DNA of 37,920 nucleotides, taken from the NCBI GenBank assembly GCA_009694415.1, contig SHUZ01000006.1, forward strand, positions 1-37,920, read 5' to 3'. Under the pieces are notes generated by a model. That model ran no database searches, was not told the DNA's origin, and saw only the letters and a program-made list of their open reading frames with translations. Origin of the DNA: Acidimicrobiia bacterium (lineage in GTDB: Bacteria > Actinomycetota > Acidimicrobiia > IMCC26256 > JAENVU01). The position numbers and the translations under genes are program-made. This document shows positions 9,250-18,266 of the stretch, piece after piece; the stretch's first letter is position 1, and each line of letters opens with the position of its first letter.

Positions 9250-11226
9250 ATGGCCCCCGTGACCGATCGCCCGTGGATGATGCGGACCTACTCTGGCCAT
9301 TCTTCGGCCAGAGCATCCAACGAGTTATACCGATCGAACCTGGCTAAAGGCCAGACCGGTCTATCCATCGCATTCGATCTACCCACCCAGACCGGTTACG
9401 ACCCCGATGACCCTCTAGCGAGTGGCGAGGTTGGCAAGGTCGGGGTACCCGTGCCGCACATTGGCGAGATGCGAACGCTGTTCGAAGGCATTCCGCTCGG
9501 CGAGATGAACACTTCTATGACGATCAATGCCACCGCAATGTGGTTGCTGGCGATGTACATAGCTCTCGCGGACGAGCAAGGGGTCAACTCCGAACTGCTC
9601 TCCGGCACGATCCAAAACGACATCGTCAAGGAATACCTCTCACGCGGCACATTCATCTTTGGTCCTGAGGCGAGTCGCCGATTGACCGTCGACGTCATTG
9701 CCCACACCGTGCTCCACATCCCAAAGTGGAACCCAATCAATGTGTGCCCGTACCACCTTCAAGAAGCTGGCGCGACCCCTGTACAAGAACTTGCTTATGG
9801 ACTCGCAACGGCTATCGATGTTCTCGATGCCGTCAAGGAATCGGGACAGATCTCTGATGCTGACTTCCCTGACGTTGTAGGACGTATTTCGTTCTTCGTA
9901 GATGTCGGAACACGATTCATCGAAGAAATGTGCAAGATGCGCGCGTTTACGCGCATGTGGGATCAGATATGTGCGGAGCGCTACGGAGTTACTGACGACA
10001 AGTTGCGCCGTTTTCGATACGGGACGCAAGTGAACTCTCTCGGGCTCACTGAAGCACAGCCAGAAAACAACGTGGCCAGGATCATGCTTGAAATGCTCGG
10101 GGTCACAATCTCTCGCGATGCGAGAGCGCGCGCGCTCCAACTGCCATGTTGGAATGAGGCACTCGGTTTACCGCGCCCGTGGGACCAGCAGTGGTCTCTA
10201 CGCATGCAGCAGGTACTGGCGTACGAGTCCGACATTCTCGAATATGGAGACATCTTCGAGGGATCCGCAGTTATCGAGACGAAGGTCGGGGAACTATGCG
10301 AGGCGGCCTTTACCGAACTTGAGTGGGTACTGGACGGGGGCGGCGCCTTCGCGATGATCGACGAAGTCAAGGGCCGCCTCGTGCAATCCAATGCAGAACG
10401 AGTGCGACGCATCGAGTCCGGTGATCTCAAGGTCATCGGTGTCAACTGCTTCACAGAAACCGAGCAATCACCGCTCACTGAATCCTGTATCGGCCACATC
10501 TTGATCCTCGATCCCAGCGTAGAAGCAGACCATGTCACTCAAATCAAAGACTGGCGATCAAAGAGAGATGCCGAAGCAGTCCAGGCGGCGCTGGACAATG
10601 TTCGCGCTGTCGCTGCCACCGAAGAGAACTTGATGAACGCCACAATTGAGTTGGCGCGTGCTGGAGGGACTGTTGGAGAGTGGGCCTCAACGTTGCGCGA
10701 CGTCTTTGGTGAGTACCGGGCCCCAACCGGGGTTGGTGGTGTAGTGGCGAACGTCAACGACGAGTTGCTCGCGGTACGCGAACGCGTGCAATCCGATTCC
10801 CGCGAATACGGTGGGCCGGTGCGCATTCTCGTCGGCAAACCTGGGCTCGACGGTCACTCCAACGGTGCCGAACAAATTGCAGTCGCCGCGCGCGATGCGG
10901 GGATGGAAGTTGTGTACCAGGGAATCCGGCTGACCCCCGAACAAATCGCCTCTGCGGCACGCGACGAAGATGTCGATGTAATCGGTCTATCTATCTTGTC
11001 CGGTTCCCACCTTGTCCTTGTGCCAGAAACGCTGCGTCACCTGAGAGACGCTGGCGTCACTGCGACGGTGGTGGTCGGCGGAATCATCCCGGAGCCTGAC
11101 CAAAAATCGCTCATCGCGCAGGGTGTTACCAGGGTCTATACCCCCAAGGATTACAAGCTTTCGGCGATCATCTCGGACGTCGCTGACCTTGCCATCGCAC
11201 ACCGTAAAAAAACCCGACTCGGATAG
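9250..11226 (+). CDS. ecm: Ethylmalonyl-CoA mutase (coenzyme B12-dependent)
   Basis: Converts (2R)-ethylmalonyl-CoA to methylsuccinyl-CoA by a cobalamin radical rearrangement. The 658-residue protein combines the mutase barrel and a C-terminal B12 domain on one chain. The N-terminal motif RTYSGHSSARASNELYR and the segments FDLPTQTGYD, NTSMTINATAMW and PYHLQEAGATP match the Ecm/MeaA branch; methylmalonyl-CoA mutase reads differently there (FDLATHRGYD). The B12 domain holds GLDGHSNG, with lower axial ligand His536. It sits between 3-hydroxybutyryl-CoA dehydrogenase and a degenerate GGDEF gene, and the window also carries Ccr and epimerase. The authentic methylmalonyl-CoA mutase is not in the window. 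Ecm versus a close MeaA relative rests on recalled motifs, not on a search. Confidence 0.93.
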   Translation: MAPVTDRPWMMRTYSGHSSARASNELYRSNLAKGQTGLSIAFDLPTQTGYDPDDPLASGEVGKVGVPVPHIGEMRTLFEGIPLGEMNTSMTINATAMWLLAMYIALADEQGVNSELLSGTIQNDIVKEYLSRGTFIFGPEASRRLTVDVIAHTVLHIPKWNPINVCPYHLQEAGATPVQELAYGLATAIDVLDAVKESGQISDADFPDVVGRISFFVDVGTRFIEEMCKMRAFTRMWDQICAERYGVTDDKLRRFRYGTQVNSLGLTEAQPENNVARIMLEMLGVTISRDARARALQLPCWNEALGLPRPWDQQWSLRMQQVLAYESDILEYGDIFEGSAVIETKVGELCEAAFTELEWVLDGGGAFAMIDEVKGRLVQSNAERVRRIESGDLKVIGVNCFTETEQSPLTESCIGHILILDPSVEADHVTQIKDWRSKRDAEAVQAALDNVRAVAATEENLMNATIELARAGGTVGEWASTLRDVFGEYRAPTGVGGVVANVNDELLAVRERVQSDSREYGGPVRILVGKPGLDGHSNGAEQIAVAARDAGMEVVYQGIRLTPEQIASAARDEDVDVIGLSILSGSHLVLVPETLRHLRDAGVTATVVVGGIIPEPDQKSLIAQGVTRVYTPKDYKLSAIISDVADLAIAHRKKTRLG

Positions 11227-11262
11227 GTCCACTTCTACCCTGATCGCGCCGATACACAATCC

Positions 11263-11940
11263 GTGACCGGCAAAAATCTAACCATTGCGATCACTACACG
11301 GCTCGCCTCACTCGCGGCGCGGGTCCTCGCGTTTCTCGATAGAGAGCCCGCTCTCGATAGAGCGCACTCGGGCGTCGACCCCGAAACACATGCCGCCATC
11401 TTCACGGAATGCGCCACCTCATACCGCGGCGACTGGAGACACCGACTCAACCATCCATCAATGCAAGCGTCGCTGCATGAGATTGGATCTGGATTGTTGG
11501 ATAAACAGTTCTTCGAAGTCATCCTCCAGCAGCGGGTAGCGACAGCTCGGCGGACATTGCAGCCCATGTCGATCATCCTTTTCGAACTCGATGATCATCA
11601 CAATGTCAAAGACTTCGACGACCGAGATCGCATCGGAGTGTTGGGGGAAACAATTCTCCGCACACTTCGAGAGTGTGACATCGCATGCCAGATAAATGAT
11701 TCGATCGCGGCCATCATTCTTGAGGACACCGCAGAATCAGACGCCGTATGGGCGGCAGAGCGCGTACGCGGGTCACTGTTCGCGATAACGAAGTCCGATT
11801 CGTTAACTGTGTCCGCGGGAATCGCCTGTTATCCCTCGCACGCTCTCTATGCGCCAGAACTAGTCAGACGCGCGACCGATGCCCTCACGGCGGCCCTACT
11901 CAACGGACGCGACCGCGTCGAGGTTGCCGCATTCGAATAG
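11263..11940 (+). CDS. Degenerate GGDEF-domain protein
   Basis: A 225-residue protein from a GTG at 11263, 36 bases after ecm. About residues 98-222 follow the diguanylate-cyclase fold: PMSIILFELDDHHNVKDFDDRDRIGVLGETILRTLRECDIACQ-type spacing, then LTVSAGIACYP and ATDALTAALLNGRDRV near the end. The signature GG(D/E)EF is replaced by INDSIAAI, so cyclase activity is unlikely. The N-terminal 95 residues are not a recognised sensor domain and show no transmembrane helix. A role as a GTP- or c-di-GMP-responsive regulator is possible but unproven. The operon-like position downstream of ecm may only be convenient spacing. Confidence 0.75.
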   Translation: MTGKNLTIAITTRLASLAARVLAFLDREPALDRAHSGVDPETHAAIFTECATSYRGDWRHRLNHPSMQASLHEIGSGLLDKQFFEVILQQRVATARRTLQPMSIILFELDDHHNVKDFDDRDRIGVLGETILRTLRECDIACQINDSIAAIILEDTAESDAVWAAERVRGSLFAITKSDSLTVSAGIACYPSHALYAPELVRRATDALTAALLNGRDRVEVAAFE

Positions 11941-11965
11941 GTACGCCCCCAAGTTCTAAATGTTG

Positions 11966-13762
11966 TCAGGAGTAGATGCGTTCTATCTCTTTCGCGTATT
12001 TGGCGTTTATCCCGCGGCGCTTGAGCTTGGAAGTCGGAGTGAGTTCCTCGGAGTCGGGTAGCCACTCCTCATGCAGAATCTCAATCTTCTTGACGCGCTC
12101 TGCGTTGTTGAAAGGCGACATCGCTTCCTGTAGTTCACGTTCCAGTTCAGCGATTACCTCAGGGTTATCTGCGAGCGCGGCCAACGTTGTGTCTTCGATG
12201 CCGTGATGCTTCGCCCAAACCGGCGCGACTTCAGAATCGAGCACAACTAGGGCGGACATGAACGGCCGCTGGTCACCTATAACACACACCTGGCCGATCA
12301 GTTCGCCAGCCTTAAGAGCGGCCTCAAGGTTGGCCGGCGAAATGTTTTTGCCACCGGCGGTGATGATGAGTTCCTTCTTGCGGTCGACAATCCGGAGGTA
12401 GCCATCGGAGTCGAGCACGCCGATGTCGCCGGACAACAGCCAACCATCCACCAAGGCTTCAGCGGTCTTCTCTGGATCATTGAGATACCCCCGGAACACG
12501 TTTCCTCCGCGACAAATCACCTCGCCGTCTTCGGCAAGGCGAATCTTGCAACCGGGAACCTCGCGTCCAACCGTGCCCGAACGAATTAGGAACGGTTCCC
12601 AAGTCATTGGGCCAGATGACTCGCTCATCCCATAAATCTCGGAGATCGGAACCCCTAGGGCACGAAAGAAGTCGAACACATCTGTAGATATGGGAGCGGC
12701 ACCACTGATCGCAGTTAGGCACGCATCCAATCCGAGCATCGCTCGAACACCACCGAGAATGGCATCTGCCTTCTCCCACTCCGCTTGGAGATCTACGGCT
12801 ATTTCTTCTCCGCGCGCGCGGCATTCCGACACCTTCAACCCAACACCGAGCGCTGCTTCAAGGCCGGCTTTGCGTTGGGGGTCGGCGGCGACGGAAGCCA
12901 TCACGCCTGCGTGAATCTTCTCCCACACGCGCGGAACACCGAAGAAGACCTCTGGGTGAACTTGGCTGAGATAAGGAGCAACCTGACCTGGTTCTGGACA
13001 GGTAGTTACTTCATAGCCGAGCGTAAGACCTTGGTAATGGGACGTTATGCGTTCCGCAATGTGCGCCATCGGCAGGTAAGAAACCATCCGGCGGCCCGCA
13101 GTCCCAACGTCTTCCAGACATAGGCGTAGGCACTCGACGGTGAAGCAAATATTTTCGTGATCGAGCATTACGCCCTTTGGGGGACCGGTTGTACCCGACG
13201 TGTAGATAACCGTCGCCAAGTCGCTCGGTTGCGCGATCTTCGATGCCTCGTCTAGATCGACGGGATCACTTTCCATGAGAATGTCCCATGAGTACGCGCC
13301 ATCGGATTCACCATCAATCATGACGATGTCGCGTATAAGCGGAAGCTGATCGCGCACGGCTTCGAAACGTTTGAGGAAGGTCGCGTCTTCGACAATCGCG
13401 ATCGTTGCGTGACAGTGCTCTGTTAGATATTGCACTTGCTCCGACGTCGACGAGTTGTAGATGGATATCGGCGTAGCACCGCATAGAACAACTGCAACGT
13501 CGGCCACGTGAAACTCGGGTCGGTTTCGCATCATCAGAACAACGCGATCACCGCGGGTTACGCCAAGATCTCCAAGTGCTGCGGCGAGACGGCACGCACG
13601 ATCGGCGTAATCCCACCACGTCCATTCCATCCACCCGTCGCCTTGCTTCGCGCGGATGGCTACCGCGTCTGGGCGTTCCCGGACAGTGTCCCTAAATCGG
13701 GTAGCAACCGTTTGCCCACGCACGACATCTGCGAGGGTTTCGCTGGTGATTGTTCTCGCCAT
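11966..13762 (-). CDS. Long-chain acyl-CoA synthetase (AMP-forming)
   Basis: Activates fatty acids to acyl-CoA through an acyl-adenylate, in the cytoplasm or at the membrane. The 598-residue length and the architecture fit the FadD15 / eukaryote-like long-chain group. The P-loop-like AMP motif YTSGTTGPPKG is at residues 187-197, the YGMSESSGP motif follows in the middle, and the C-terminal LLSGDIGVLDSDGYLRIVDRKKE hinge leads to the GGKNISPANLE core. The ATG follows a strong AGGAGG at a spacing of about five bases. The gene is the last of a long minus-strand run that includes CoA-transferase and acyl-CoA carboxylase genes, so it likely feeds acyl-CoA substrates. Chain length cannot be read from the sequence. 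Confidence 0.93.
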   Translation of the reverse strand: MARTITSETLADVVRGQTVATRFRDTVRERPDAVAIRAKQGDGWMEWTWWDYADRACRLAAALGDLGVTRGDRVVLMMRNRPEFHVADVAVVLCGATPISIYNSSTSEQVQYLTEHCHATIAIVEDATFLKRFEAVRDQLPLIRDIVMIDGESDGAYSWDILMESDPVDLDEASKIAQPSDLATVIYTSGTTGPPKGVMLDHENICFTVECLRLCLEDVGTAGRRMVSYLPMAHIAERITSHYQGLTLGYEVTTCPEPGQVAPYLSQVHPEVFFGVPRVWEKIHAGVMASVAADPQRKAGLEAALGVGLKVSECRARGEEIAVDLQAEWEKADAILGGVRAMLGLDACLTAISGAAPISTDVFDFFRALGVPISEIYGMSESSGPMTWEPFLIRSGTVGREVPGCKIRLAEDGEVICRGGNVFRGYLNDPEKTAEALVDGWLLSGDIGVLDSDGYLRIVDRKKELIITAGGKNISPANLEAALKAGELIGQVCVIGDQRPFMSALVVLDSEVAPVWAKHHGIEDTTLAALADNPEVIAELERELQEAMSPFNNAERVKKIEILHEEWLPDSEELTPTSKLKRRGINAKYAKEIERIYS

Positions 13763-13863
13763 CGTTCCTCCTAGTAACCCGTATTCCCCGCGCCTTTATC
13801 CCGCCCTTTACCAGCGGTGCAAGATAGCGGTTTATCGCAGTTCCAAGTTTTGCGAAAGTGCCT

Positions 13864-13971
13864 TGTGGAAGAACTTGGATGACATAAACAACAGAGTACC
13901 TACCTATACACCGGTTTTACACAGCCGAGCCCAGTTATTCCCCATGGTTGTCCACAAGGATCGGTGGAAAA
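13864..13971. promoter_or_regulatory. Cluster of DnaA-box-like 9-mers
   Basis: In the 230-bp gap between the acyl-CoA synthetase start and the CoA-transferase stop lies an exact actinobacterial-type box TTGTCCACA (13948-13956). Near matches are TTTTACACA (13915-13923), TTTTCCACC on the minus strand (13963-13971) and TCTTCCACA on the minus strand (13864-13872). The density is unusual for the window. It could bind DnaA or be chance; no dnaA or dnaN is nearby. Confidence 0.3.
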
Positions 13972-13992
13972 CTTTCTCTGTAGCGTCCCCGC

Positions 13993-15126
13993 CTACCTAT
14001 CCGCTTCGAGTTCCGCAAGTACCTCGGCGGTATCTGTCCCGAGGGTTCTGCCGGCATGGCGCACTTCTCCAGGTGTCCTCCCGAACCCCGCAATGAGGCC
14101 TTGCATCATTACCCCATCTACCTCGATGAATGTGCCGCGTGTAGCCAGGTGCGGGTCAGCGAGTGCATCGGCAACTGTGTATACGGGAGCGGCCGCCGCT
14201 TCTGCAACTTCGAATGCACGCAACACTTCGATCTCACCACGTGCTCCTATCCAATTCCTCACGATCTCGTCGAGTTCATCGCGGTGTTCTATGCGTCCGT
14301 CGAATGTCTTGAATCGTTGATCGTCGCCAACTCCGAGGAGTGCCATGACGCGTTCAGCAACAGATTCAGCCGATGTAGAAATGGCAACCCATTTGCCGTC
14401 ATTACACAGGTAGGTCCCGCGGGGCACCGTGTAGGGGATTCCACTTCCGAGACGAGGTTGGACGTAATCGAGATGCGCTGAAGCACTCGGTAGTGCGCCG
14501 AGCATTTGGATCATCGTTTCGACCAAGTTCACATCGACTACCTGTCCCTCACCCGTGCGGTCGCGATGACGAATGGCCACCATCACGGAGAATGCACCCG
14601 CCAGCGCGGTGATCTCGTCGGTGAGAGCAATCGGCGGCAGCAGCGGGCCACCATCGGGTTCGCCATTCATCGATGCAAAACCGCTCATCGCCTCGGCGAT
14701 TGTCGCGAATCCGGTACGGCTTGCATACGGGCCATCCTGACCGAACCCAGTGACACGAAGAATCACGAGTCCGGGATTCGCGTCGAGTAATTCGTTGGGA
14801 GACAGACCGAGACGTTCAAGGGTGCCGGGTCTGAAGTTTTCGACGAGCACATCTGCGGATGCCACAAGTTGACGCATCGCCGCAAGATCGGCTTCCAACT
14901 GGAGGTCGAGCACCACAGATCGCTTGTTGCGCCCTAGCAATTTCCACATATAGGCGTCGCCACCCTCTGGTGGACGCCAACCCATCCTGCGAGTGCCATC
15001 ACCTTGCGGCGCCTCTACCTTGATTACGTCTGCACCAAAGTCAGCGAGGTAGCGAGCGGCTCCAGGCCCAGCAAGCACGGTGGCCATGTCGACAACACGA
15101 AGTCCCTCTAGCGCCTGCATGGACAT
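13993..15126 (-). CDS. Class III CoA-transferase (CaiB/BaiF family; possibly alpha-methylacyl-CoA racemase)
   Basis: A 377-residue member of the formyl-CoA transferase / racemase fold. The N-terminus (LRVVDMATVLAGPGAARYLADFGADVIKVE) is diagnostic. RNKRSVVLDL and a candidate catalytic Asp170 in PIALTD are present. The length matches both true CoA-transferases and alpha-methylacyl-CoA racemases, and the two cannot be separated by eye. Because the neighbours are acyl-CoA carboxylase and epimerase genes, a racemase for 2-methylacyl-CoA or a C4/C5 dicarboxylic CoA-transfer step is plausible (inference). It is transcribed between the metallophosphoesterase (stop 85 bases upstream) and the acyl-CoA synthetase. 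Confidence 0.85.
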   Translation of the reverse strand: MSMQALEGLRVVDMATVLAGPGAARYLADFGADVIKVEAPQGDGTRRMGWRPPEGGDAYMWKLLGRNKRSVVLDLQLEADLAAMRQLVASADVLVENFRPGTLERLGLSPNELLDANPGLVILRVTGFGQDGPYASRTGFATIAEAMSGFASMNGEPDGGPLLPPIALTDEITALAGAFSVMVAIRHRDRTGEGQVVDVNLVETMIQMLGALPSASAHLDYVQPRLGSGIPYTVPRGTYLCNDGKWVAISTSAESVAERVMALLGVGDDQRFKTFDGRIEHRDELDEIVRNWIGARGEIEVLRAFEVAEAAAAPVYTVADALADPHLATRGTFIEVDGVMMQGLIAGFGRTPGEVRHAGRTLGTDTAEVLAELEADR

Positions 15127-15211
15127 CTAGCCTACGGAATTCACCACTCGACAACCCACACCATCCGCACTTCCCCACGCCAAACCGTTTGCAGGTTCTT
15201 TTTGGGGGTCC

Positions 15212-16348
15212 CTAGTAGGTCTGGGTGAAACAGCGTTCGGACAAGGATCCGAGTGCGTAATCCCGGTAGAGACCCGCGAACATCGGACGCGTTCTCTCTG
15301 TCCACTCCAATGCCTTGGGCGCTGGGATAACGGTTCCGATGCGGTGGACTGTCTGCGTGTACCCGCCCTCGTAGACGTGATACTCGGCCCAGACGCCCGG
15401 ATAGTCCTTCGTGCAACTCACTTCCACAAACGGTACGTCGCGCGCTTGGCTGAATCGGCGAATGCGGTGGCGGTGGGTATGACCAGCGAAGTATCCAACA
15501 ATGTTTTCATTCGCAGCCACAACACCTGCAAGCATGTCACTGTCGTCTGGATTGATTCCGAAATAACTGGTGCTGCGCGATTCCGCGTTGAGATCCCATA
15601 GGTGGTGGTGACCAAATACGAAAACCGAACCTGTCGCTTCACCAGCTAAAGCGTTGAGCCATCCAGCCTGCTCAGCCGATAGTTGACCGCGGTCACTACC
15701 AGGCATGATTGTGTCGAGTACGGCGAGTGTCACACCACCAATTTCGAATGCGAACGGAGCGCCCTGCAGGGCCATCGTCGGGTCAATCATCGCGTCGTGG
15801 TTGCCACGCATATGGTGAAGTCGGTCACCAAAGGTGCCGTAAGCATCTAGAAATAATGCGTACTCCTCTGCTGTACCTCTGCATGTAAGGTCACCTTTTA
15901 CAACAACAGCCTCGGGATTCACCGCAGTGATCTCCGCTATCGCGGACCTATTCATCGTTTCCGGATACGGCAGTTCACCTGGCAACGAACGAAGGACAGG
16001 GCCGACTTCTTCTTCCGTCGCACCTTCTACCTGACCACATGAAGTTTCACCAAAGTGAACGTCGTTCACTGTCGCGTAGTGAGCTAGTAAGCGACCATGC
16101 GGAACAGGGAGCGTGCGAACCTTCGATGGAAAATGCGGATCACTGATCGCATGGCCCTCCACCTCAACAACAAACTCGGTATCGGAAGGAAGATCCGTGA
16201 ATCGCGCGACATGGATTGGTCCTGAGGTTGCTATTTCGTGATCGCCGACACGCGTCGTAATGCTCTCGCCTGAATCAGTAACGAACGTGACGACAATGGT
16301 ATCGGTTCCGGTAGAAATTACTTCTGCATCGCGAACGATCGCGGTCAT
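15212..16348 (-). CDS. Calcineurin-like metallophosphoesterase with N-terminal beta domain
   Basis: A two-metal phosphoesterase. The motifs in order are NDVHFGE, KGDLTCRG, MRGNHDA, FGHHHLW and AGHTHRHR, giving all the expected Asp, Asn and His ligands. Roughly the first 90 residues form a fibronectin-like beta domain, as in purple-acid-phosphatase relatives. I place the start at the ATG at 16348, whose ATGA overlaps the stop of the carboxylase epsilon gene; the frame is open to 16441, but that extension lies inside the epsilon gene. No signal peptide is visible. The substrate is unknown: cyclic nucleotide, nucleotide or phospholipid head groups are all possible. Translational coupling to an acyl-CoA carboxylase subunit is unexpected. 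Confidence 0.88.
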   Translation of the reverse strand: MTAIVRDAEVISTGTDTIVVTFVTDSGESITTRVGDHEIATSGPIHVARFTDLPSDTEFVVEVEGHAISDPHFPSKVRTLPVPHGRLLAHYATVNDVHFGETSCGQVEGATEEEVGPVLRSLPGELPYPETMNRSAIAEITAVNPEAVVVKGDLTCRGTAEEYALFLDAYGTFGDRLHHMRGNHDAMIDPTMALQGAPFAFEIGGVTLAVLDTIMPGSDRGQLSAEQAGWLNALAGEATGSVFVFGHHHLWDLNAESRSTSYFGINPDDSDMLAGVVAANENIVGYFAGHTHRHRIRRFSQARDVPFVEVSCTKDYPGVWAEYHVYEGGYTQTVHRIGTVIPAPKALEWTERTRPMFAGLYRDYALGSLSERCFTQTY

Positions 16349-16584
16349 CGACGCGCTTGTCGACCGAGCTGACCGGACAAACGCCAGGAGCCGCGTTCTA
16401 GTCGACCGCGACGTGCTCGCAACCGCGACGCAACAACCCACGTCGAGGGAGGTTCCGAAACGCTGGATAACTCCATCTGTGTTGCGACGAGCGCGTTTAC
16501 TGCAGCGACGATGGCCGCTACCTCATCAGCTGATGCGCCACCGGTAATGATCTGAACCACCGGTTCTAACTTTTCGGTACGCAT
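16345..16584 (-). CDS. Acyl-CoA carboxylase epsilon subunit
   Basis: A 79-residue protein whose start overlaps the stop of the carboxylase beta gene (TGATG). The N-terminus VQIITGGASADEVAAIVAAVNAL matches the epsilon family pattern (V-x-G-x-P/A-x-x-E-x-x-A-[IL]-x-A-V), followed by a conserved Trp (STW) and a basic tail with RARRG and W. In Streptomyces and Mycobacterium, epsilon subunits stabilise or stimulate acyl-CoA carboxylase holoenzymes. Position and pattern together make the call; sequence alone would be weak because these proteins diverge rapidly. Its own stop overlaps the metallophosphoesterase start by ATGA. Confidence 0.82.
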   Translation of the reverse strand: MRTEKLEPVVQIITGGASADEVAAIVAAVNALVATQMELSSVSEPPSTWVVASRLRARRGRLERGSWRLSGQLGRQARR

Positions 16585-18212
16585 CAGAGAGGAACGTTAC
16601 CGTGCTTGCGCTGCGGAAGTGATTCCTTCTTCGTGCGGAGCATTTCGAGTGACTCCACCAACACCCTGCGCGTGTCGCGCGGATCGATCACATCATCTAC
16701 ATAACCACGCTCTGCAGCGATGTAGGGGTTGGCGAACCGCTCTGTGTATTCGTCGATGAGTTCCGCTCTTCGAGCAGTCGGGTCATCAGAGCCTTCGATC
16801 TCTTTACGGAAGACGATGTTTACTGCGCCGTCTGCACCCATAACTGCGATCTCGGCAGACGGCCATGCAAACGCGAGGTCAGCCCCAATCGACTTTGAGT
16901 TCATAACCACATACGCGCCGCCGTATGCCTTGCGCGTAACGATCTGCACGCGTGGCACGGTCGCTTCGCAGTAGGCGTATAGCAACTTTGCGCCGTGCCG
17001 GATGATCCCTCCGTACTCCTGGTTACTACCCGGCAGAAAACCTGGAACATCAACGAAAGTGACGAGCGGAATATTGAATGCATCGCAGGTACGCACAAAA
17101 CGCGCCGCTTTCTGTGAGGCATCGATGTCTAGACATCCGGCAAGCACTTGTGGTTGGTTGCCAACAACGCCGACAACATGGCCGTCGACGCGCGCGAAGC
17201 CGCACACAATATTCATTGCCCACAAGCGGTTCACTTCGAAGAAGTCACCGTCATCAACGATCGCGGCGATCACTTTCTTCATGTCATATGGCTTGTTCGG
17301 TGCATCTGGAATCAGATCGAGAATGTCGACACACTGCCGCGCTGGATCATCATCTGGTTCGAAGAACGGCGGATTCTCGAGGTTGTTAGACGGCAGGAAC
17401 GACAACAAATAGCGAACTTGTTCAAGACAGATTGTCTCGTCGTCAAAAACAAAGTTCGCCACGCCAGATTTCGACGCGTGCGTCATGGCTCCGCCGAGTT
17501 CTTCTTGGGTCACGTCTTCACCGGTAACGGCCCTCACTACATCTGGACCCGTTATGAACATGTGCGACGTTTCCTTCACCATGAAGGTGAAGTCTGTAAT
17601 CGCTGGCGAGTACACAGCGCCTCCCGCACACGGCCCGAGGATCACGCTGATCTGTGGGATCACGCCAGAAGCCTTGACATTACGGAGGAAGATGCCGCCG
17701 TACTCAGCAAGCGATACGACGCCTTCTTGGATGCGAGCTCCCGCTCCATCGTTTAGACCGATGATCGGCGCACCTACAGACTCTGCGAGATCCATCACCT
17801 TGTGGATTTTCTCGGCGAACACCTCACCAAGCGCGCCACCGAACAATGTGAAGTCCTGCGCGAATACAAAAACTTTTCGGCCATCAATGCTGCCCCAGCC
17901 AGTGACTACTCCGTCAGTTAACGGCCTGTTGTTCTCAAGGCCAAACCCATGCGCCCGATGGCGAGCAAGCATGTCGAGTTCAACGAATGTGCCTGGGTCG
18001 AGGAGCATCTCGATGCGCTCACGCGCCGTGAACTTACCGCGCTCGTGTTGGCGATTAACGGCCGACGCGGCACCGGCGTGGAGCGCCTGTTCGCGCAAAG
18101 TTGATAACTCTTCAAGCCGCGTGTCCATTGGGTTCGATGAAGCGGTCGCCTGCGATTCAGCTGCTTCGGGTTCGACTTTGATGTCTTCGGTTTCCATGGC
18201 CATGGCGCCCAC
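16584..18212 (-). CDS. pccB: Acyl-CoA (propionyl-CoA) carboxylase beta subunit, carboxyltransferase
   Basis: Transfers CO2 from carboxybiotin to propionyl-CoA (probably also acetyl- or butyryl-CoA) to form methylmalonyl-CoA. The 542-residue chain has both carboxyltransferase halves: GGALGEVFAEKIHKVMDLA, GLNDGAGARIQEGV, GPCAGGAVYSPA and, C-terminally, VPGFLPGSNQEYGGIIRHGAKLLYAY and AYGGAYVVMNSK. The G-rich oxyanion loops are intact. The first 28 residues are variable; MDTRLEEL at residue 29 is an alternative start. The biotin carboxylase alpha subunit is not in the window. The gene is followed by epsilon and preceded on the same strand by methylmalonyl-CoA epimerase, giving propionyl-CoA to (R)-methylmalonyl-CoA in one locus. 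Confidence 0.94.
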   Translation of the reverse strand: MGAMAMETEDIKVEPEAAESQATASSNPMDTRLEELSTLREQALHAGAASAVNRQHERGKFTARERIEMLLDPGTFVELDMLARHRAHGFGLENNRPLTDGVVTGWGSIDGRKVFVFAQDFTLFGGALGEVFAEKIHKVMDLAESVGAPIIGLNDGAGARIQEGVVSLAEYGGIFLRNVKASGVIPQISVILGPCAGGAVYSPAITDFTFMVKETSHMFITGPDVVRAVTGEDVTQEELGGAMTHASKSGVANFVFDDETICLEQVRYLLSFLPSNNLENPPFFEPDDDPARQCVDILDLIPDAPNKPYDMKKVIAAIVDDGDFFEVNRLWAMNIVCGFARVDGHVVGVVGNQPQVLAGCLDIDASQKAARFVRTCDAFNIPLVTFVDVPGFLPGSNQEYGGIIRHGAKLLYAYCEATVPRVQIVTRKAYGGAYVVMNSKSIGADLAFAWPSAEIAVMGADGAVNIVFRKEIEGSDDPTARRAELIDEYTERFANPYIAAERGYVDDVIDPRDTRRVLVESLEMLRTKKESLPQRKHGNVPL

Positions 18213-18266
18213 GTTATCGGGGCAGGACAGCGTGCCGGCTTGTCTTGCTTAACGCCACGGGGAGGG

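Noticed and set aside
17485-18252. 255-codon plus-strand ORF
   Set aside because: Antisense to pccB with shadow-like Ser/Pro-rich composition.
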